Both the position numbers and the translations under genes were made by a program. Shown here piece after piece: positions 21,734 through 33,754 of a stretch of DNA of 64,000 nt (position 1 is its first letter; every line of letters begins with the position of its first letter). The notes beneath the pieces are model-generated. The model saw nothing but the letters and a program-made list of their open reading frames with translations. It did not search any database and was not told the origin of the DNA. The DNA is from Gigaspora rosea (taxonomy: Eukaryota > Glomeromycota > Glomeromycetes > Diversisporales > Gigasporaceae), in NCBI GenBank assembly GCA_003550325.1, contig QKWP01000432.1, positions 132,330 through 196,329 on the forward strand. The letters are read 5' to 3'.

Positions 21734-23894
21734 TTACCTTTGATACCAATGTTTAGCCTGATCAAGATCTCTTGATATTCCAATTCCATTTCGATAACAA
21801 TTTGCAACTGCCGACATTCCAATAGCCATCCCCATATCTGCAGATTTTTGATAATAAAGGAATGACTTGTGTTCATCTATTTCAACTCCAATTCCTTCAT
21901 AATAACAATATCCAACATTATATACTCCACTAGTGTTCCCCATCTCTGCAGATTTTTTAAAATAAACGAACGCATTGTGTTCATCCTTTTCAACACCAAT
22001 TCCAAAATGATAAAAATATCCAGCTAAATATGTTCCATCAGCGCTGCTCATTTCTGCAGATTTTTGATAATAAACGAATGCTTTATGCTCATCCTTTTCA
22101 ATTCCAACTCCATTTTGATAGCAATGCCCAACATTATATATTCCTAAACTATTACCCATCTCTGCCGATTTTTGATAATAAACGAATGCTTTATGCTCAT
22201 TCTTTTCAATTCCAATTCCATCTTTATAACAGTTTCCAACATTATAGATTCCAAGAGCGTCCCCCATCTCTGCAGATTTTTGATAATAAGCGAATGCCTT
22301 ATGCTCATTCTTTTCAATTCCAATTCCATATAGATAGCAATACCCAACATTATTTATTCCTAAACTATTACCCATCTCTGCTGATTTTTGATAATAAACA
22401 AATGCTTTACGCTCATCCTTTTCAGTTCCAACTCCTTTTCGATAACAATACCCGACATTATTTACTCCATCAGCGTTTCCCATCTCTGCAGATTTTTGAT
22501 AATAAACAAATGCCTTATTTTCATCCTTTTCAATTCCAACTCCATTTTGATAGCAATGCCCAACATTATATATTCCTAAACTATTGCCCATCTCTGCCGA
22601 TTTTTGATAATAAACGAATGCTTTATGCTCATCCTTTTCAATTCCAATTCCATCTTTATAACAGTTTCCAACATTATAGATTCCAAGAGCGTCCCCCATC
22701 TCTGCAGATTTTTGATAATAAACGAATGCCTCATGCTCATTCTTTTCAACTCCAATTCCATTTTGATAGCAATATCCAATATTATTTATTCCGTTAATAT
22801 TACCCATTTCTACTGATTTTTTGTAATAATTGAATGCCTTGTGTTCATCCTTTTCAATTCCAATACCATTGTAATAGTAATGTCCGACATTATATGTTCC
22901 ATCAGCATCTCCCATTTCTGCTGATTTTTGAAAATAAGCGAATGCTTTATGCTCATCTTTTTCAACTCCAATTCCAAATAATAACAATTGCCAACATTAT
23001 TTGTTCCATTCACGTTTCCCATCTCTGCAGATTTTTGATAATAAATGAATGCTTGATGCTCATTCTTTTCAATTCCAATTCCATTTTGATAGTAATACCC
23101 AACATTAATTGCTCCTAAACTATCCCCCATCTCTGCAGATTTTTGATAATAAACGAATGCCTTGTGTTCATCCTTTTCAACTCCAATTCCATAAGCGTAA
23201 TAATGTCCAACATTATACATTCCACTAGCATTCCCCATCTCTGCAGATTTTTGATACCAAATGAATGATTTATGTTCATCCTTTTCAACTCCAATTCCAT
23301 GTTTATAGAAATCTCCAACAGTGTGTGCTCCACCAGCAAGCCCATTTCTGCGGATTTTTTATAATAAACGAGTGCCTTATGTTCATCCTTTTCAACTCCA
23401 GTTCCAGTTCGATAACAATTTCCAACATTATATGTTCCACTAGCATTACCCATCTCTGCGGATTTTTGATAATAACTGAACGCCTTATTTTCATTCTTTT
23501 CAACTCCAATTCCTTCTTCATAACAGCCGCCGATGAAAAATGTTCCATCAGAATCACCCATATCAGCAGATTTTTGATAATAATTTAATGCTTTATGATC
23601 ATCCCTTTCAACCCCTTTACCATAACGGTAACAACTTGCAAGAATGAGTTGAACTGTAGGATTGTTTTGATCGTTTAACCAATGAATGATAATATCAACT
23701 GTAATTTGCTTTTTCTTTATTAAAAATTGTTCTAATGTATCAAGAATTAAGCGGGAATTTCGGCCTTTAATTCTTTCTTTATTATACAAATCACACAATT
23801 CTTTAGTAATATCATTCATTGTTATTTGAGTAATATCTGATGAACTATCATATTTTTCTGGATTCTTTTCAAATTTATTATTGTTAATTGACAT
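21734..23894 (-). CDS. Sel1-repeat half of Sel1-kinase copy 2
   Basis: The start at 23894 (MSINNNKFEK..) matches copy 1. A helical N-terminal domain of about 100 residues (ITKELCDLYNKE .. LILDTLEQFLIKKK) precedes 18 Sel1 repeats of 36 residues (consensus YNVGYCYxNGIGVEKDEHKA, then FVYYQKSAEMG). The last repeat ends RDLDQAKHWYQ at a splice donor. Two single-base losses interrupt the frame: near 23335 (after KKSAEMGL) and near 22985 (after VGNCYY, in a T-run). Either the gene is freshly damaged or these are assembly indels; the rest is pristine. Repeats 10-11 and 14-15 are nearly identical with 432-bp spacing. Sel1 solenoids act as adaptor scaffolds. With the kinase downstream this is one Sel1-kinase locus. 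Confidence 0.88.
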
Positions 23895-23940
23895 ATTTCT
23901 ACAAGAAGTAATGTGGTAGATATGAAAATTAATTAAATTT

Positions 23941-23961
23941 ATAAAAAATGCGTACGTACGT
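23941..23961. promoter_or_regulatory. CGTACGTACGTG upstream of Sel1 copy 2
   Basis: A self-complementary GTACGTAC run about 55 bp before the start codon of the minus-strand Sel1 gene. Similar runs recur in the window near other features. A regulatory role is only a guess. Confidence 0.3.
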
Positions 23962-24003
23962 GTTATTTCGTGCAACATCAATTAACACAAATATTGTAAC
24001 TAT

Positions 24004-24381
24004 TGATGGGAAAAATGCGCGTTTTATAATAACATGCACATGAATGCGCATTAATGCGCACGTTATATAAAATGCGCATGATATCGCATGATATAATTTT
24101 AGAATTTATATTTTCCCTTCGTAAAATATCGAATCGTGCTCAAATTTTCATCCAATCTTGCTCTTCTTTTATGTTCATTCATTTTCTTTCTGGAATTTTT
24201 CGAGACTTTTGCATCCATATTCCTTAAACCGACGAAAATACGCTCACTGGCCTAAAATATATATACTTTAATTTTCCTATATAAAATTTAGATGAGATAA
24301 AATGCGCATGATTCCGAAACATGCGCATTAATACGCATTAATGCGCACGATTAAGCAATCATGCGCACGCATGAAACCATC
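24004..24381. repeat. ATGCGCAT-rich inverted repeat
   Basis: Clusters of ATGCGCATTAATGCGCA and variants lie at 24012-24090 and, in inverted arrangement, at 24300-24376. The outer ends GATGGGAAAAATGCGCG and the complement of GATGGTTTCATGCGTGCG suggest a transposon-like foldback. The ends are not confirmed by a target duplication. Confidence 0.5.
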
Positions 24382-24500
24382 TCTAATTGTAACGGTAATA
24401 TTTCTCAATAAATTGGTTAGTCGTACTATTTGTTTTAATTGGTATTTTATTTAAGGGATGTCTAAATCCATGTCCAGTCAAATTTTTGACTTTTTAATTA

Positions 24501-24716
24501 CAGTGCTTTTTAAATTACTGTGATCAGAAATTTGCATACACCACACCGGAAATCAGAATCTAGAAAAAATGCCAATCTATAATAGGTTCGCCTAACAGTA
24601 AATGTTTATCAAAAAAAAAACTAATTTGGTCATCATATATACTTAATAATTTTTGTATCGGCATTTTTTTTCTAGATTTCTGATTTCTGTGTGATACAGT
24701 AATTTAAAAAGCACTA
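24501..24716. mobile_element. TA-target MITE, 216 bp (CAGTGCTTTTT family)
   Basis: Left arm CAGTGCTTTTTAAATTACTG. The right arm is its complement with one terminal change. Inner arms (ATCAGAATCTAGAAAAAATG and complement) pair too. Flanked by TA on both sides. CAG ends with TA duplications are typical of Tc1/mariner/pogo MITEs. A telomere-like run (AAGGGTTAATG..AGATAGGGT) lies just outside the right end. Confidence 0.85.
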
Positions 24717-24776
24717 TAAAGTTAGAGTAAGGGTTAATGTAGGTTTAGAGTTAGAGATAGGGTATATATTATACAG

Positions 24777-25904
24777 CAGAGATGGCACCGAAACATTTTT
24801 TGGCAATTCCGAAAGTTTCGGGTTTCGGATTATAGCTTCCGAAACCTTATCCGAAACTCGAAACCTCAACCGAAACCCGAAACCTTGACCGAAACCCGAA
24901 ACCTCAACCGAAACCCCGAAACTGCCAAAACATCAATAATTTATTTGTTTATTCTCTCCAAAGTTGGCGACGAAACCCTTTTGCGCCAAATCCGAAAGTT
25001 TCAGGCTTCGGATTATAACTTCCGAAACCTTATACGAAACTCGAAACCTCACTTGACACCTGAAACCTCATTCGAAACCCGAAACCTCACCTGAACACCA
25101 AAAACTAGCCAATCTTCCATATACATTTATTGCATTAATGTATTATATATCTCTTTCAAATGCACTGATGTATGCTATGTATCTTTTCAATATACATTAA
25201 ACGCATTGATGTATGTTATATATCTCCTTAAAGAATACAATAAAATTTGAATATCAGCGCTATTTGGGCCGGAATGCATCCAACAATTTATTGCATGCGT
25301 ACAGTCTTTTTTGTTGTTATGATTCACAAGTATGCATGAAAGGTATAATTCCGGAGTTTATATTCTGACAATCAAGGTTGCTTTTGCAAGCATCAGTTTT
25401 TTTTATCTTTACTAATAATTAATTAGTTCCATATCTACTAATGATAGAATTAATAAGTTACTGCAGAATTAAATAAATTGTTGGTATCAAATGTCATTAA
25501 ATACTTATCGATTCATCATTGGCAATTTTTTCTATCGCCCTAGAATTTGAAATCAGTTGTGATAATGGTATGATATTAAAAATAAAGTTAACCAGCTTTA
25601 AAAAACCCGAACAAACCGAGGCAGTGAAAAAAACATAATTAAAAAATGATCTATATAATGTTATAATTTATTCAAAAATAATTTTACATTTTGGGTTCAT
25701 TAAAAATAAATCAACTTTATATTAAATTTTAAAGGCTTCAATATTATATTTTTGAGTTTCGGATTATAGGTTTGGGTTTCGGATTATAGTTTCGGGGTTT
25801 CGGGTTTCGGGGTTTCGATTTTTTTTAAAAAATCCGAAACTAGTTTCGGATTAGAGCTCTTCCGAAACTAGTTTCGGGTAGGTTTCGTTTCGACGCCATG
25901 TTTG
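24777..25904. mobile_element. hAT element, 1.13 kb, with CCGAAAC arrays
   Basis: Ends CAGAGATGGCACCGAAAC and the complement of CAAACATGGCGTCGAAAC, flanked by perfect 8-bp duplications TTATACAG (24769-24776 and 25905-25912). The left 150 bp (and a second block at about 24990-25110) contain many CCGAAACC copies; the right 150 bp contain the mirror GTTTCGG motif, so each end is an array of subterminal motifs, as hAT transposases use for binding. No transposase frame is recognisable, so it is non-autonomous. It inserted three bases inside the MITE at 25910. Confidence 0.9.
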
Positions 25905-25909
25905 TTATA

Positions 25910-26080
25910 CAGTAAAATCTCGCAATAGTCACATGCCAAAAATAGATGATTTATGTGCCCACTGTGAGATTATGACCAATACGAGTAAAAATTTTTATAT
26001 AGTATATAAAAAGAGCAAAAGATTTAAGTGATTATGGCAAATTATGACCATTAGAATGAGACTATTGTGAGATTTTACTG
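25910..26080. mobile_element. TA-target MITE, 171 bp (CAGTAAAATCTCGC family)
   Basis: Left arm CAGTAAAATCTCGCAATAGT. The right arm is its complement (ACTATTGTGAGATTTTACTG), one mismatch over 21 bp. Flanked by TA on both sides. Its first three bases are shared with the duplication of the neighbouring hAT element. A lone right-end copy (GTGACTATTGCAAGATTTTA) lies at about 45599-45625. Confidence 0.88.
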
Positions 26081-26387
26081 TAATAAAATTGTCCTCCCAA
26101 CATTTTTTATTAATGCCCTGAGATAGGTTTAAACATTTGTTGCTTATATATTTTTTGTTTTTCACTTTTTATTCGCTTTTTCTCTCTGGCTGACCCAGCA
26201 TGATCTGTCGAAATGTAACACAATATGCTCTTCATATTGCGTAACGTTTAGCAGGCACAAAACTGGATTGTCAACCACGAGTACGAATTGTTAAGCGTTA
26301 AGATCAAAAAAATTTAGAAGTATATGCCTTGTTTATAAACAATCGAAGTAATCTGGTAATCCGCGAAGTTATGTTTGAAAGCTTAGG

Positions 26388-26665
26388 CCACGCAAAGTAA
26401 AATTTTCGTTTTGCATTACCTGTCGACCCAAAATTTTCAAAACCCTCGAATTTTTTTTTTTTTTTTAGTCCCAATTCTTTTAAAACAAGCATAATCATGT
26501 TTAATTTAATGATATTTTAATTAATATATTTCAAAGCAATCGATATTGATTATCATAAATTAGTAGGCATTAAAATCGGAAAATGGATATCGCAACATTT
26601 CAGGATTGTTTAATATGAACACATGTAGGTCGGCGGGAATTTTCTGAGGTATATAATTCGGGTAG
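26388..26665. repeat. GGCCACGCAAAGTAAAATTT dispersed repeat, copy 1
   Basis: Starts with GGCCACGCAAAGTAAAATTT, then CGTTTTGCATTACC, and later contains GGCATTAAAATCGGAAAATG and GCGGGAATTTT. The same words in the same order occur at 44484-44650. The first part is related to the 370-bp array element. Confidence 0.7.
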
Positions 26666-26795
26666 CTGCGCAGCGTGTGACGCCGCGCGTACGTTGTGAA
26701 GGTGTAGAATTATAGCTGGAAATAAAATTTTTACCAGGAACGGAGTACGAAGTACGTAGTGTATGGTTTACGGGCAAGTTAAGTGGAGTCACATG
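26666..26795. other. GC-richer block without gene
   Basis: A short block with CGCGCGTACGTTG-like sequence, GC-rich for this window. No family recognised. Confidence 0.3.
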
Positions 26796-27195
26796 CCCTT
26801 CCTATATCAGAATTTGTGTGCAACGATGAATATGTCCTGTATTTCTGTATTTTGTGCTTTTCAAACATGCTTGATTAAAATTAGGGCAATATAAACTAAA
26901 GAACTATTTTAATCTATGTATTACAATAATATGTTACTTTGCGTAGTAATGATATAATAATTATATAATTACTCGATTTATTTTCCTCTGCCTATATCGG
27001 GAATAGTGTACAACGATGAGTATGGTTTCTGTATTTTGCATACCTTCTGTTGTCAGATGTATGATTTAAAATTAGGGCAATATAAACTTTGCGTGTTAGA
27101 CGTTGCATGATCAAATAACCATTTTATACTATTACAATAATATGCTACTCTGCGTAGTAACGATATATTAATTATATAATTACTCTATGCAGTTT
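26796..27195. repeat. Tandem duplication, about 195-bp unit
   Basis: CCTATATC..GTG(T/C)ACAACGATGA.. to TACAATAATATG(T/C)TAC and AATTATATAATTACTC appears twice (about 26796-26987 and 26991-27195), at roughly 80% similarity, sharing AAAATTAGGGCAATATAAAC. Confidence 0.8.
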
Positions 27196-27407
27196 AAGTT
27201 TCAGTATATTATCGATAATTTTTTTGTTACGGCATTTATTTAAAAATAAACATTACTATGTTAAGAACAGAAATGAATTAGAAAGTACATATAATATGTT
27301 TTCAGGTATGTTAAATGGCGTCTGATTTGCTATTGGCGAATGAAAAATGCAGTATGAACCGAAAATATTGTTCTATTGTATGATCAAGCAAAAATATTTA
27401 TTTACAG

Positions 27408-28098
27408 TGTTACTATTATTTCGGGAGAGATGAGGATTTAACCGATTTAACTCTAATAGTCACGAAGAATTATACGACTTTAGTTTGTAACAGCACGTGG
27501 GTTAACGGGACAGATACCAACGAGATTGGGAAAAGAATCTCGGGACAACTTTTATAATAACACAAAAAATAAACTACAACGGGAAAAGACTTTCGATTTT
27601 TAAAAAAAATACGTAAAAGGACTCTTCGGCACAATTTAAGCTTTCCTTTTATTTTTATTAAATATCGAGGAGAAGATTCTGCTTTATTAAACTCGAAAAA
27701 ATGGGTGCTTATATACAATTATACTACACGTTGGACGCGTTAGCACGTTAAACGTGCAACCCGCCCCCTAATGTGATACAAAATAATAATTTTAAGCCCA
27801 TCACGTTGAACGTGTTTCCACATAATCTCGAAGCCACAAAATTCCCCGCCACTGCACGTTTGACGTGATAGCACGTTGAACGTGCTATTTTGCTGAGGTA
27901 AACAGGGGTAATCATATGGAAATCATTACTCAAACAGGTTTCCTTCTCGAATTTTGATAAATTTAACCGATTTAGGAAAAATGTCTATACTAAATAGGGA
28001 AAAATAAAGAAAAACGATATATCTCTATAAAAAAAATTTCAACGAAAGAAAAAAAATATAGATAAAAATTGAAATTTTCTAACGTCACAAATCGTACA
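27408..28098 (-). mobile_element. LTR-like fossil, family TGTNACTATT, copy 1
   Basis: Starts TGTTACTATT and ends in a CGTCACAAATCGTACA context. The body matches the element at 49905-50492: both share TTTAACTCTAATAG early and several CACGTT/AACGTG palindromes in the middle, and both end with TTCTAAYGTCACAAAT. The TG..CA ends, length of about 0.6-0.7 kb, and lack of coding sequence fit a solo LTR of an LTR retrotransposon, in reverse orientation. No convincing short flanking duplication. Broken or solo; moderate age. Confidence 0.5.
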
Positions 28099-28468
28099 GT
28101 ATAATGATATATTGAATTTTCTGTTTACCACTTTATTAAAATACTATTTATTATCATCATCTTCTAATTTGTACCCTTTTATAACTAAGCTGTCAGTGTT
28201 TGCTATATTTAAATCGCACTAACCTATTATTTTAGTTTCTTTGTCTTGAATTTTGAATTAAAAAAAACCGAGAATTTGCCAATTCAATAAATATTACAGA
28301 ATGCCTTGTGTTGGAATAATCTGGAGTTGAACTGGTAATTGTTGATATAGAATCGCATTCGTGCTCTTCATAACTCATCCTATATTTGGTTAGTATTACT
28401 TTTTGCGGAAGGTCATTACAAATTATAAAATCCTGCTTATTCCCATGATGCTTCCCATTACTCCGGCT

Positions 28469-30341
28469 TAGGGCTGTTAATCGGTCCGGTCCGGTCCGAC
28501 GGTCCTTCGGTCCGTCCAGGGATCGGGCCGGTCCAGTCCTTTTTAGGACGGACCGAAAGGACCGTCGGTCCTAATAGTAAATATCAAATAAACTAAATAT
28601 TATCTTGATAATACGCATTTTGAAACAACTATAAAATGTTGTTTTTGGTTAAAATTCAAATACAAACCCCTTAGTTTGTTAAACAAGATTAAACCACGTT
28701 TAATGTATAATAGTTGTATAATATGAACGGGCTGTTGTTAATGTTAATAAAATGGAGAAATTTATTAATGACAGCAATGGCGTGATCAGTTGATGCACTG
28801 TATTTGTGCGAAATAACGCCTATGAGCATTATTTTGGAACATAAGTTTGAAACAAGCTAATGATTAATTTAGCCGAGAATTTTTAATGATAAAAATTATA
28901 ATTTGCATTCGACTAAAATTAACTATTAGCTTGCCTCGAACTCGTGATCCAAACAACGCCTATATGCAAATATAGTATATTGTTCAAATCTGAAATAAGT
29001 GTAATCTGCTCAATCCGCATGTAAGTAATGAATGTACCGTTATTGTCAAATTATAGATTATCAGTTTTTTCAATATCGGTACACATTGATGAGGATTTAT
29101 GTATAATGTGGATCATCTGGATTTAAAGATTACAACGCCAAAATATCGCATACTTTCTATTAAGCGTATTACCGGTACGGATAATTAATTATTGTTGAAA
29201 CTTAATGAAAAAAATTATTGTTGTATTGTGATGTTAAGATAGTAATACTAGTAAATTTAAAAAATTTCATCATACTGAATGGCATAATTCTAATAGCATT
29301 CAAACTACGATTTGAACTATATTCAAACTATCACAAACATGCGATTAGAGTAATACTCATTCAACATTATGAAAATTTTAATTTTACCAGTATAGATAAA
29401 TGCCACAAACAGGAATTTTGGTAGCCATAAATAATAATATAATAACGCCAAATGAAATCTTTGAAGTTTTGTATCTTTAACTATTTCGGGCTGTTTTGTG
29501 TTTAAATAAAGTCTTGGTTTACTGAAGACTTACCATTCTAAATTTTAATTTTACAAAATTTTTTTCCTGCTAGCAGAGGGGGTTTTTTTTATATACGTAT
29601 ATAATTTTATGGTGCTTAGAAAATACGTATAAAACTTTTATACTATAACATTTTACCGATTCAATTTTTTTGATTTTAACTTGGAAATAGCCCGATACTA
29701 GTAGTCTACTTTATTTATTAATTTTTTTTTATTAAATACAGTATATTAAGTTTATAAATTTTTAAGTATTTGACAGACATGTGAATGCTAACAATATTTT
29801 ATTAATAAATATTTTTTCTATACAAGTATGTAACATCTAATCGTTTTGTTGATTTACTTTAATTTTTTCATATATTAAGACAATTCTTGTCTTGAATCAG
29901 TACAAGATTGAGCATTTGGCATTCCCAATTATGATTATATTATTCAATCAAATTATCGAATCTTAAGTGGTTAAGAGTGACAAAATATCTTTTTAACTGA
30001 TTTTATCTATAATATTCATATTTACGAAGTTAATTAAATGAGTTATTTTGCTATATTAATATACTATATTATTTTCTAATCCATATTTTATGTATAACTA
30101 AAATTATCAAACGTATTAATATCATATAAGCAAATATTATTAATTGAAAAGCTTATTGTAATTCTTTATACTGACAAACTTAATTTCACCGTTATAGCAA
30201 AAAAGTATTATATGATCATCGGTCAGTCCGGTCTAGCTCTATTCGGTCCTATTTCGGTCCTGGACCGGGTCCGGTCCAGTTTTTTAAAAGACCGGGCGGT
30301 CTTTTAACCGGGATGACCAGACGGACCGATTAACAACCCTA
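28469..30341. mobile_element. hAT element, 1.87 kb, GGTCCGGTCC ends
   Basis: Ends TAGGGCTGTTAATCGGTCCG and the complement of TAGGGTTGTTAATCGGTCCG. The flanks are CTCCGGCT and CTCTGGCT, an 8-bp duplication with one mismatch. The TAGGG..TG..AA ends are the classic hAT form. Subterminal GGTCC/GGACC motifs fill the first and last 130 bp and can fold back. The 1.6-kb interior is AT-rich with no transposase frame. Confidence 0.85.
28798..28975. mobile_element. Degenerate MITE, CCGTATTTACGCG family
   Basis: Left end CTGTATTTGTGCGAAATAAC resembles the 7005 element. The right side carries AACAACGCC..TGCAAATATAGTA, the weak complement. Lies inside the hAT element at 28469. Old, if real. Confidence 0.4.
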
Positions 30342-30605
30342 CTCTGGCTTAGCATGTTTTTGATTTACTAACTTTAGCAGCTCAAATTTTGTCCCAGTGC
30401 AGTTATGTGATACTAAGCATATATTAAAATTTCATGATTACAAACAATAGCTTCTTAGATTATTGTAAAAAGTAGCATCGCACCGCTGGATATTGTGAAC
30501 TTTGCCCAATTATGTTCTGTTAAATATTCAAGTGTACATCTTTGGATTACCTTTTTTATATTAGTATTTAAACTTTTGCATTAATAAACCTGATTTTTGC
30601 AGTAA

Positions 30606-30850
30606 CAGTTTGCTTAATTCACATTTTACTAATTAATATTGGCCAATCAGAATGCAAAATCAGGTGTAATATGATGATCAAAATAACAATTGCTTTTTGT
30701 CACTCTTATCACAAAATTTCAGCTAAGAAAGCACCTTTTATGCACTAACAAAAAGAAATTTATTGCAAAATTTTAGTATAATGTCACCTACTAACTCTAA
30801 CCCAAACCCTATCAGAGGTATCACATTTTATCATTAGGTAACAGGTAAAT
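30606..30850. mobile_element. Telomere-cored repeat, partial copy
   Basis: Shares, in order, CCAATCAGAATGCAAAATCA, GGTGTAATATGATGATC, TTTATTGCAAAATTTTAG and CTCTAACCCAAACCCTATC with the elements at 16730 and 54783. The right arm is not recognised. Confidence 0.55.
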
Positions 30851-31500
30851 TGGCACAAATAATTATGCCAATAAGACCTTGCAGAAAATGCACTTGAACT
30901 AATACTTGTAAATAATCATTCAATCCATCTTGCAATATTGTCCAGGTATCTTTTTTTTTTACAGCCAAAAGACTTGAATTTTCCTTTTTGAAAGTTTATC
31001 ATTAGCAATTTCAGAAAGCAGGTCACTGAAAGCTCCACTATTCACAATATGGTTATGTTAATTGTGGTTTCATATAGAACATTGGATTGATTCTTCTATT
31101 ATTATGTGAATATAAATCACAATTGTGTGAAAATTTTTGCAGAAAATCAAGTTAATAATGCTTTAATTTAAAAAGATAAAGTTGATTTATAGGTAATACC
31201 ATACTGTCATACAGTATTCAAATTTCTTTATTTGTTACCTCCTCTATTTGTAAATAGATTTTTCTTTATTAGTAGATAACTTTCATTTCTATTTGTAAAA
31301 TTTATTAAATATTAGTCAAATCTAAATAAACTTAATGATTGATATATAATTACCCTTTTTTTGTAAAATTTTCATAACACATTAACATGTTAGCATGTAT
31401 ATATGTTAAGAGGCACAACTCTCAATAGGGTTAGGCTTCATCAGGAAAGTTTTTATAGTGCAGACCTGTGCAGATAGTTCTAAAAAATCAATATTAAAAA

Positions 31501-31608
31501 TCTGTGAAGATCTGTGACCCCACAGCTGTCAGTAAAGAAAAAAAATTTTAAAAATCTGTGAAGATCTGTGACCCCACAGCTGTCAGTAAAGAAAAAAAAT
31601 TTTAAAAA
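31501..31608. repeat. Perfect 54-bp tandem duplication
   Basis: The unit starting TCTGTGAAGATCTGTGACCC occurs twice without a difference at 31501 and 31555. A third partial start (TCTGCAAATATC) follows. Identity implies a very recent event or conversion. Confidence 0.95.
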
Positions 31609-31814
31609 TCTGCAAATATCTTTAAAAATAAAAATTTGCGCAGATTATTAATGGTTTTGTATATACATTTTTTTATTATTAAAAAAAATATAGATTTTAA
31701 TATATGAATACTAATCCCACTACACAATATTGAAAATTTCTAATTATTTTTATTTTATTACAATATTTATTTTAATATATAATAAAATACAAATTTATAA
31801 TACAAATTTTTTTT

Positions 31815-32400
31815 TATTACAAAGGTATTATATTATTCACCACAAGAACACCATCACTTTACTACAAGAATGCATACAAGAATACCATCTATTCACAACG
31901 AGAACAATGTAATTTACCACAAGAACACATACAAGTACACCATCAATTCACTACAAAAATACCATTAAGCTTACCACAGGAACGTCATTACTTTACCACA
32001 AGAATGTCATATAATCACCATAAGAACGTCATTGAATCACTACAAGAATGCTGCCACTTCACTACAAGAATGTGTACAATACCGTCAATTCACTATAAGA
32101 GTGCTGTAATTCACCACAAGAACGCATACAAGCACACAACAAAATGCTGTCACCACATTACTTTACTTACTACAAAAACGCTATCACTTAACTACAAGAA
32201 TGCCCATAAAATCATACAAGAACACCGTCGAATTTCTACAAGAATGGCGACGATTCACTGAAGGAACGCTGTCAAATTACCAGAAGAATGCTATTACTTT
32301 ATCACCAAAACGCTGACACTTCACTACAAAAACGACGTTGGATTACTATGGAACACTGCCAAATCACCAAGAATGCCATATGATTACAAGAATCAAAAAG
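31815..32400. repeat. 22-bp minisatellite, about 25 degenerate units
   Basis: The consensus unit is close to AGAACGCTGTCACTTCACTACA. Almost every unit ends CACTACA or CACCACA and the next begins AGAA(C/T)G. Spacing is mostly 21-23 bp, with a few short 11-bp units (AGAACACATAC). Confidence 0.85.
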
Positions 32401-32459
32401 CACCAGAAAAACTTTCAAAAATACTATAAAATATCAAAAAATGTATTAGTATAAAAAGC

Positions 32460-33700
32460 TAACAAAAAAAAACAAGAAAAAAATAAAAAAAACTTATCTT
32501 TATACTGTACTTATATAGATTCGTGTAATCTTTACCCGATTTTTTTTCCGTCCTAAGAATGTAGCAAAAAAAATTATAATAATTAGAAATGAGAAAATTT
32601 TAATAAATAAAAAAAAATAAATATAATAAAAAAAAATATAATAAAAAAAATAAATATAATAAAAAAAAATAAATATAAGTTAAATAATAAGAAAAAACCA
32701 AAATAAAAAAATTAAAAAAAACTTAGCTCTTATAATATGTAATAAATGATCTTAGTGTAACTGGTGATTATTATCACCGTTTGAAAAAAAATTAAAAAAT
32801 TATTAAAATTTTTTAAAAAAAACATAATAAAATAAATATATTATTAAAAAAAAAACTACAGTAAAAATAAAATAAAAAATAAAAAGATATAAAAATAATT
32901 AAAATAAAATTAAAAAAAAATAAAAAGAAAAATATAAATAAATAATAAATAAATGCACAAATAAATTAAAAAAAAACCTCATAAAAATAAAATAATAAAT
33001 AAAAAAATAAAAAACGTTACGTTAAATAATAATAATAATAATAATAATAAATTTAATTTAGGGATTGGAACCGTTTAACTATTTAAAAATTGCTCTATAG
33101 TTCTGGGCAGAATTATGTTGGTCATAGGCCTGAATTATTTTAATACGGCCAAATTAAACGGTTAAACAGTTAAATGATTAAACGATTAAGAAAAATTTTA
33201 GACGGTTCCAATCCCTAATTTAATTAAAAAAAAGATCAGAAAAAAAATTTAAAATAAAATTAAAATTTCGAAAAAAAGTTTAAAAAAATTTAAAAGTTAA
33301 AAAAATAAATAAAAAATAATAATAATAATAAAAATATGTAAAAAAAAACAATAAAATTAATAAAAAAATGTTAAAAATAAAAAAAAATAAAAATAAATAA
33401 AATTAAAAAATTAAAAAAAATAAAAATAAAAAAAATAAAAAAAAAACAATAAAATTAAAAGAAAAAACAATAAAATTAAAAAAAAAAACAATAAAATTAA
33501 AATAAAAAAAAATTGATAAAATTAAAATAAAAAAAATCGATAAAATTAAAATAAAAAAATCGATAAAATTAATAAAATAAAAAAAAATCAATAATATTAA
33601 AATACTAAAAACTAATAAAATTAAAATAAAAAGTTTAAAAATATACAAAAAAAAAGTACAGAAATACAATAAAATAAAAAAAAAAGAAACATGAGAATAA
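32460..33700. repeat. A-rich low-complexity block
   Basis: Long runs of A broken by AAT, AATT and ATAAAA words, asymmetric between strands for over 1 kb. The Leu/Phe/Ile frame on the minus strand is an effect of the composition. It contains an intact hAT MITE at 33058-33217. Confidence 0.9.
33058..33217. mobile_element. hAT MITE, 160 bp
   Basis: Perfect 16-bp ends TAGGGATTGGAACCGT and complement. Perfect 8-bp duplications ATTTAATT at 33050-33057 and 33218-33225. The interior repeats TTAAACGGTTAAAC-like words. No coding capacity. It stands out inside the A-rich block. Confidence 0.93.
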
Positions 33701-33754
33701 AAGTAAATTCTAGTTATTCCTTATTATAGGAATAACCAGAAATTTACTTTTATT
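33699..33754. repeat. Small palindromic element
   Basis: TAAAAGTAAATTCTAGTTAT then TCC, a 9-bp centre, and the near-exact complement. A 56-bp foldback. A second hairpin follows at about 33785-33825 (CGCAGATTATAATAGG and complement). Confidence 0.75.

Noticed and set aside
22030-23588. Long plus-strand frames opposite Sel1 copy 2
   Set aside because: Antisense shadows of the 36-residue repeats.
31815-32400. Could the 22-bp repeats be a CRISPR array?
   Set aside because: Units are degenerate and back to back without unique spacers, and the genome is eukaryotic.
33403-33669. 88-codon Leu/Phe/Ile frame on the minus strand
   Set aside because: Pure product of the A-rich low-complexity block.
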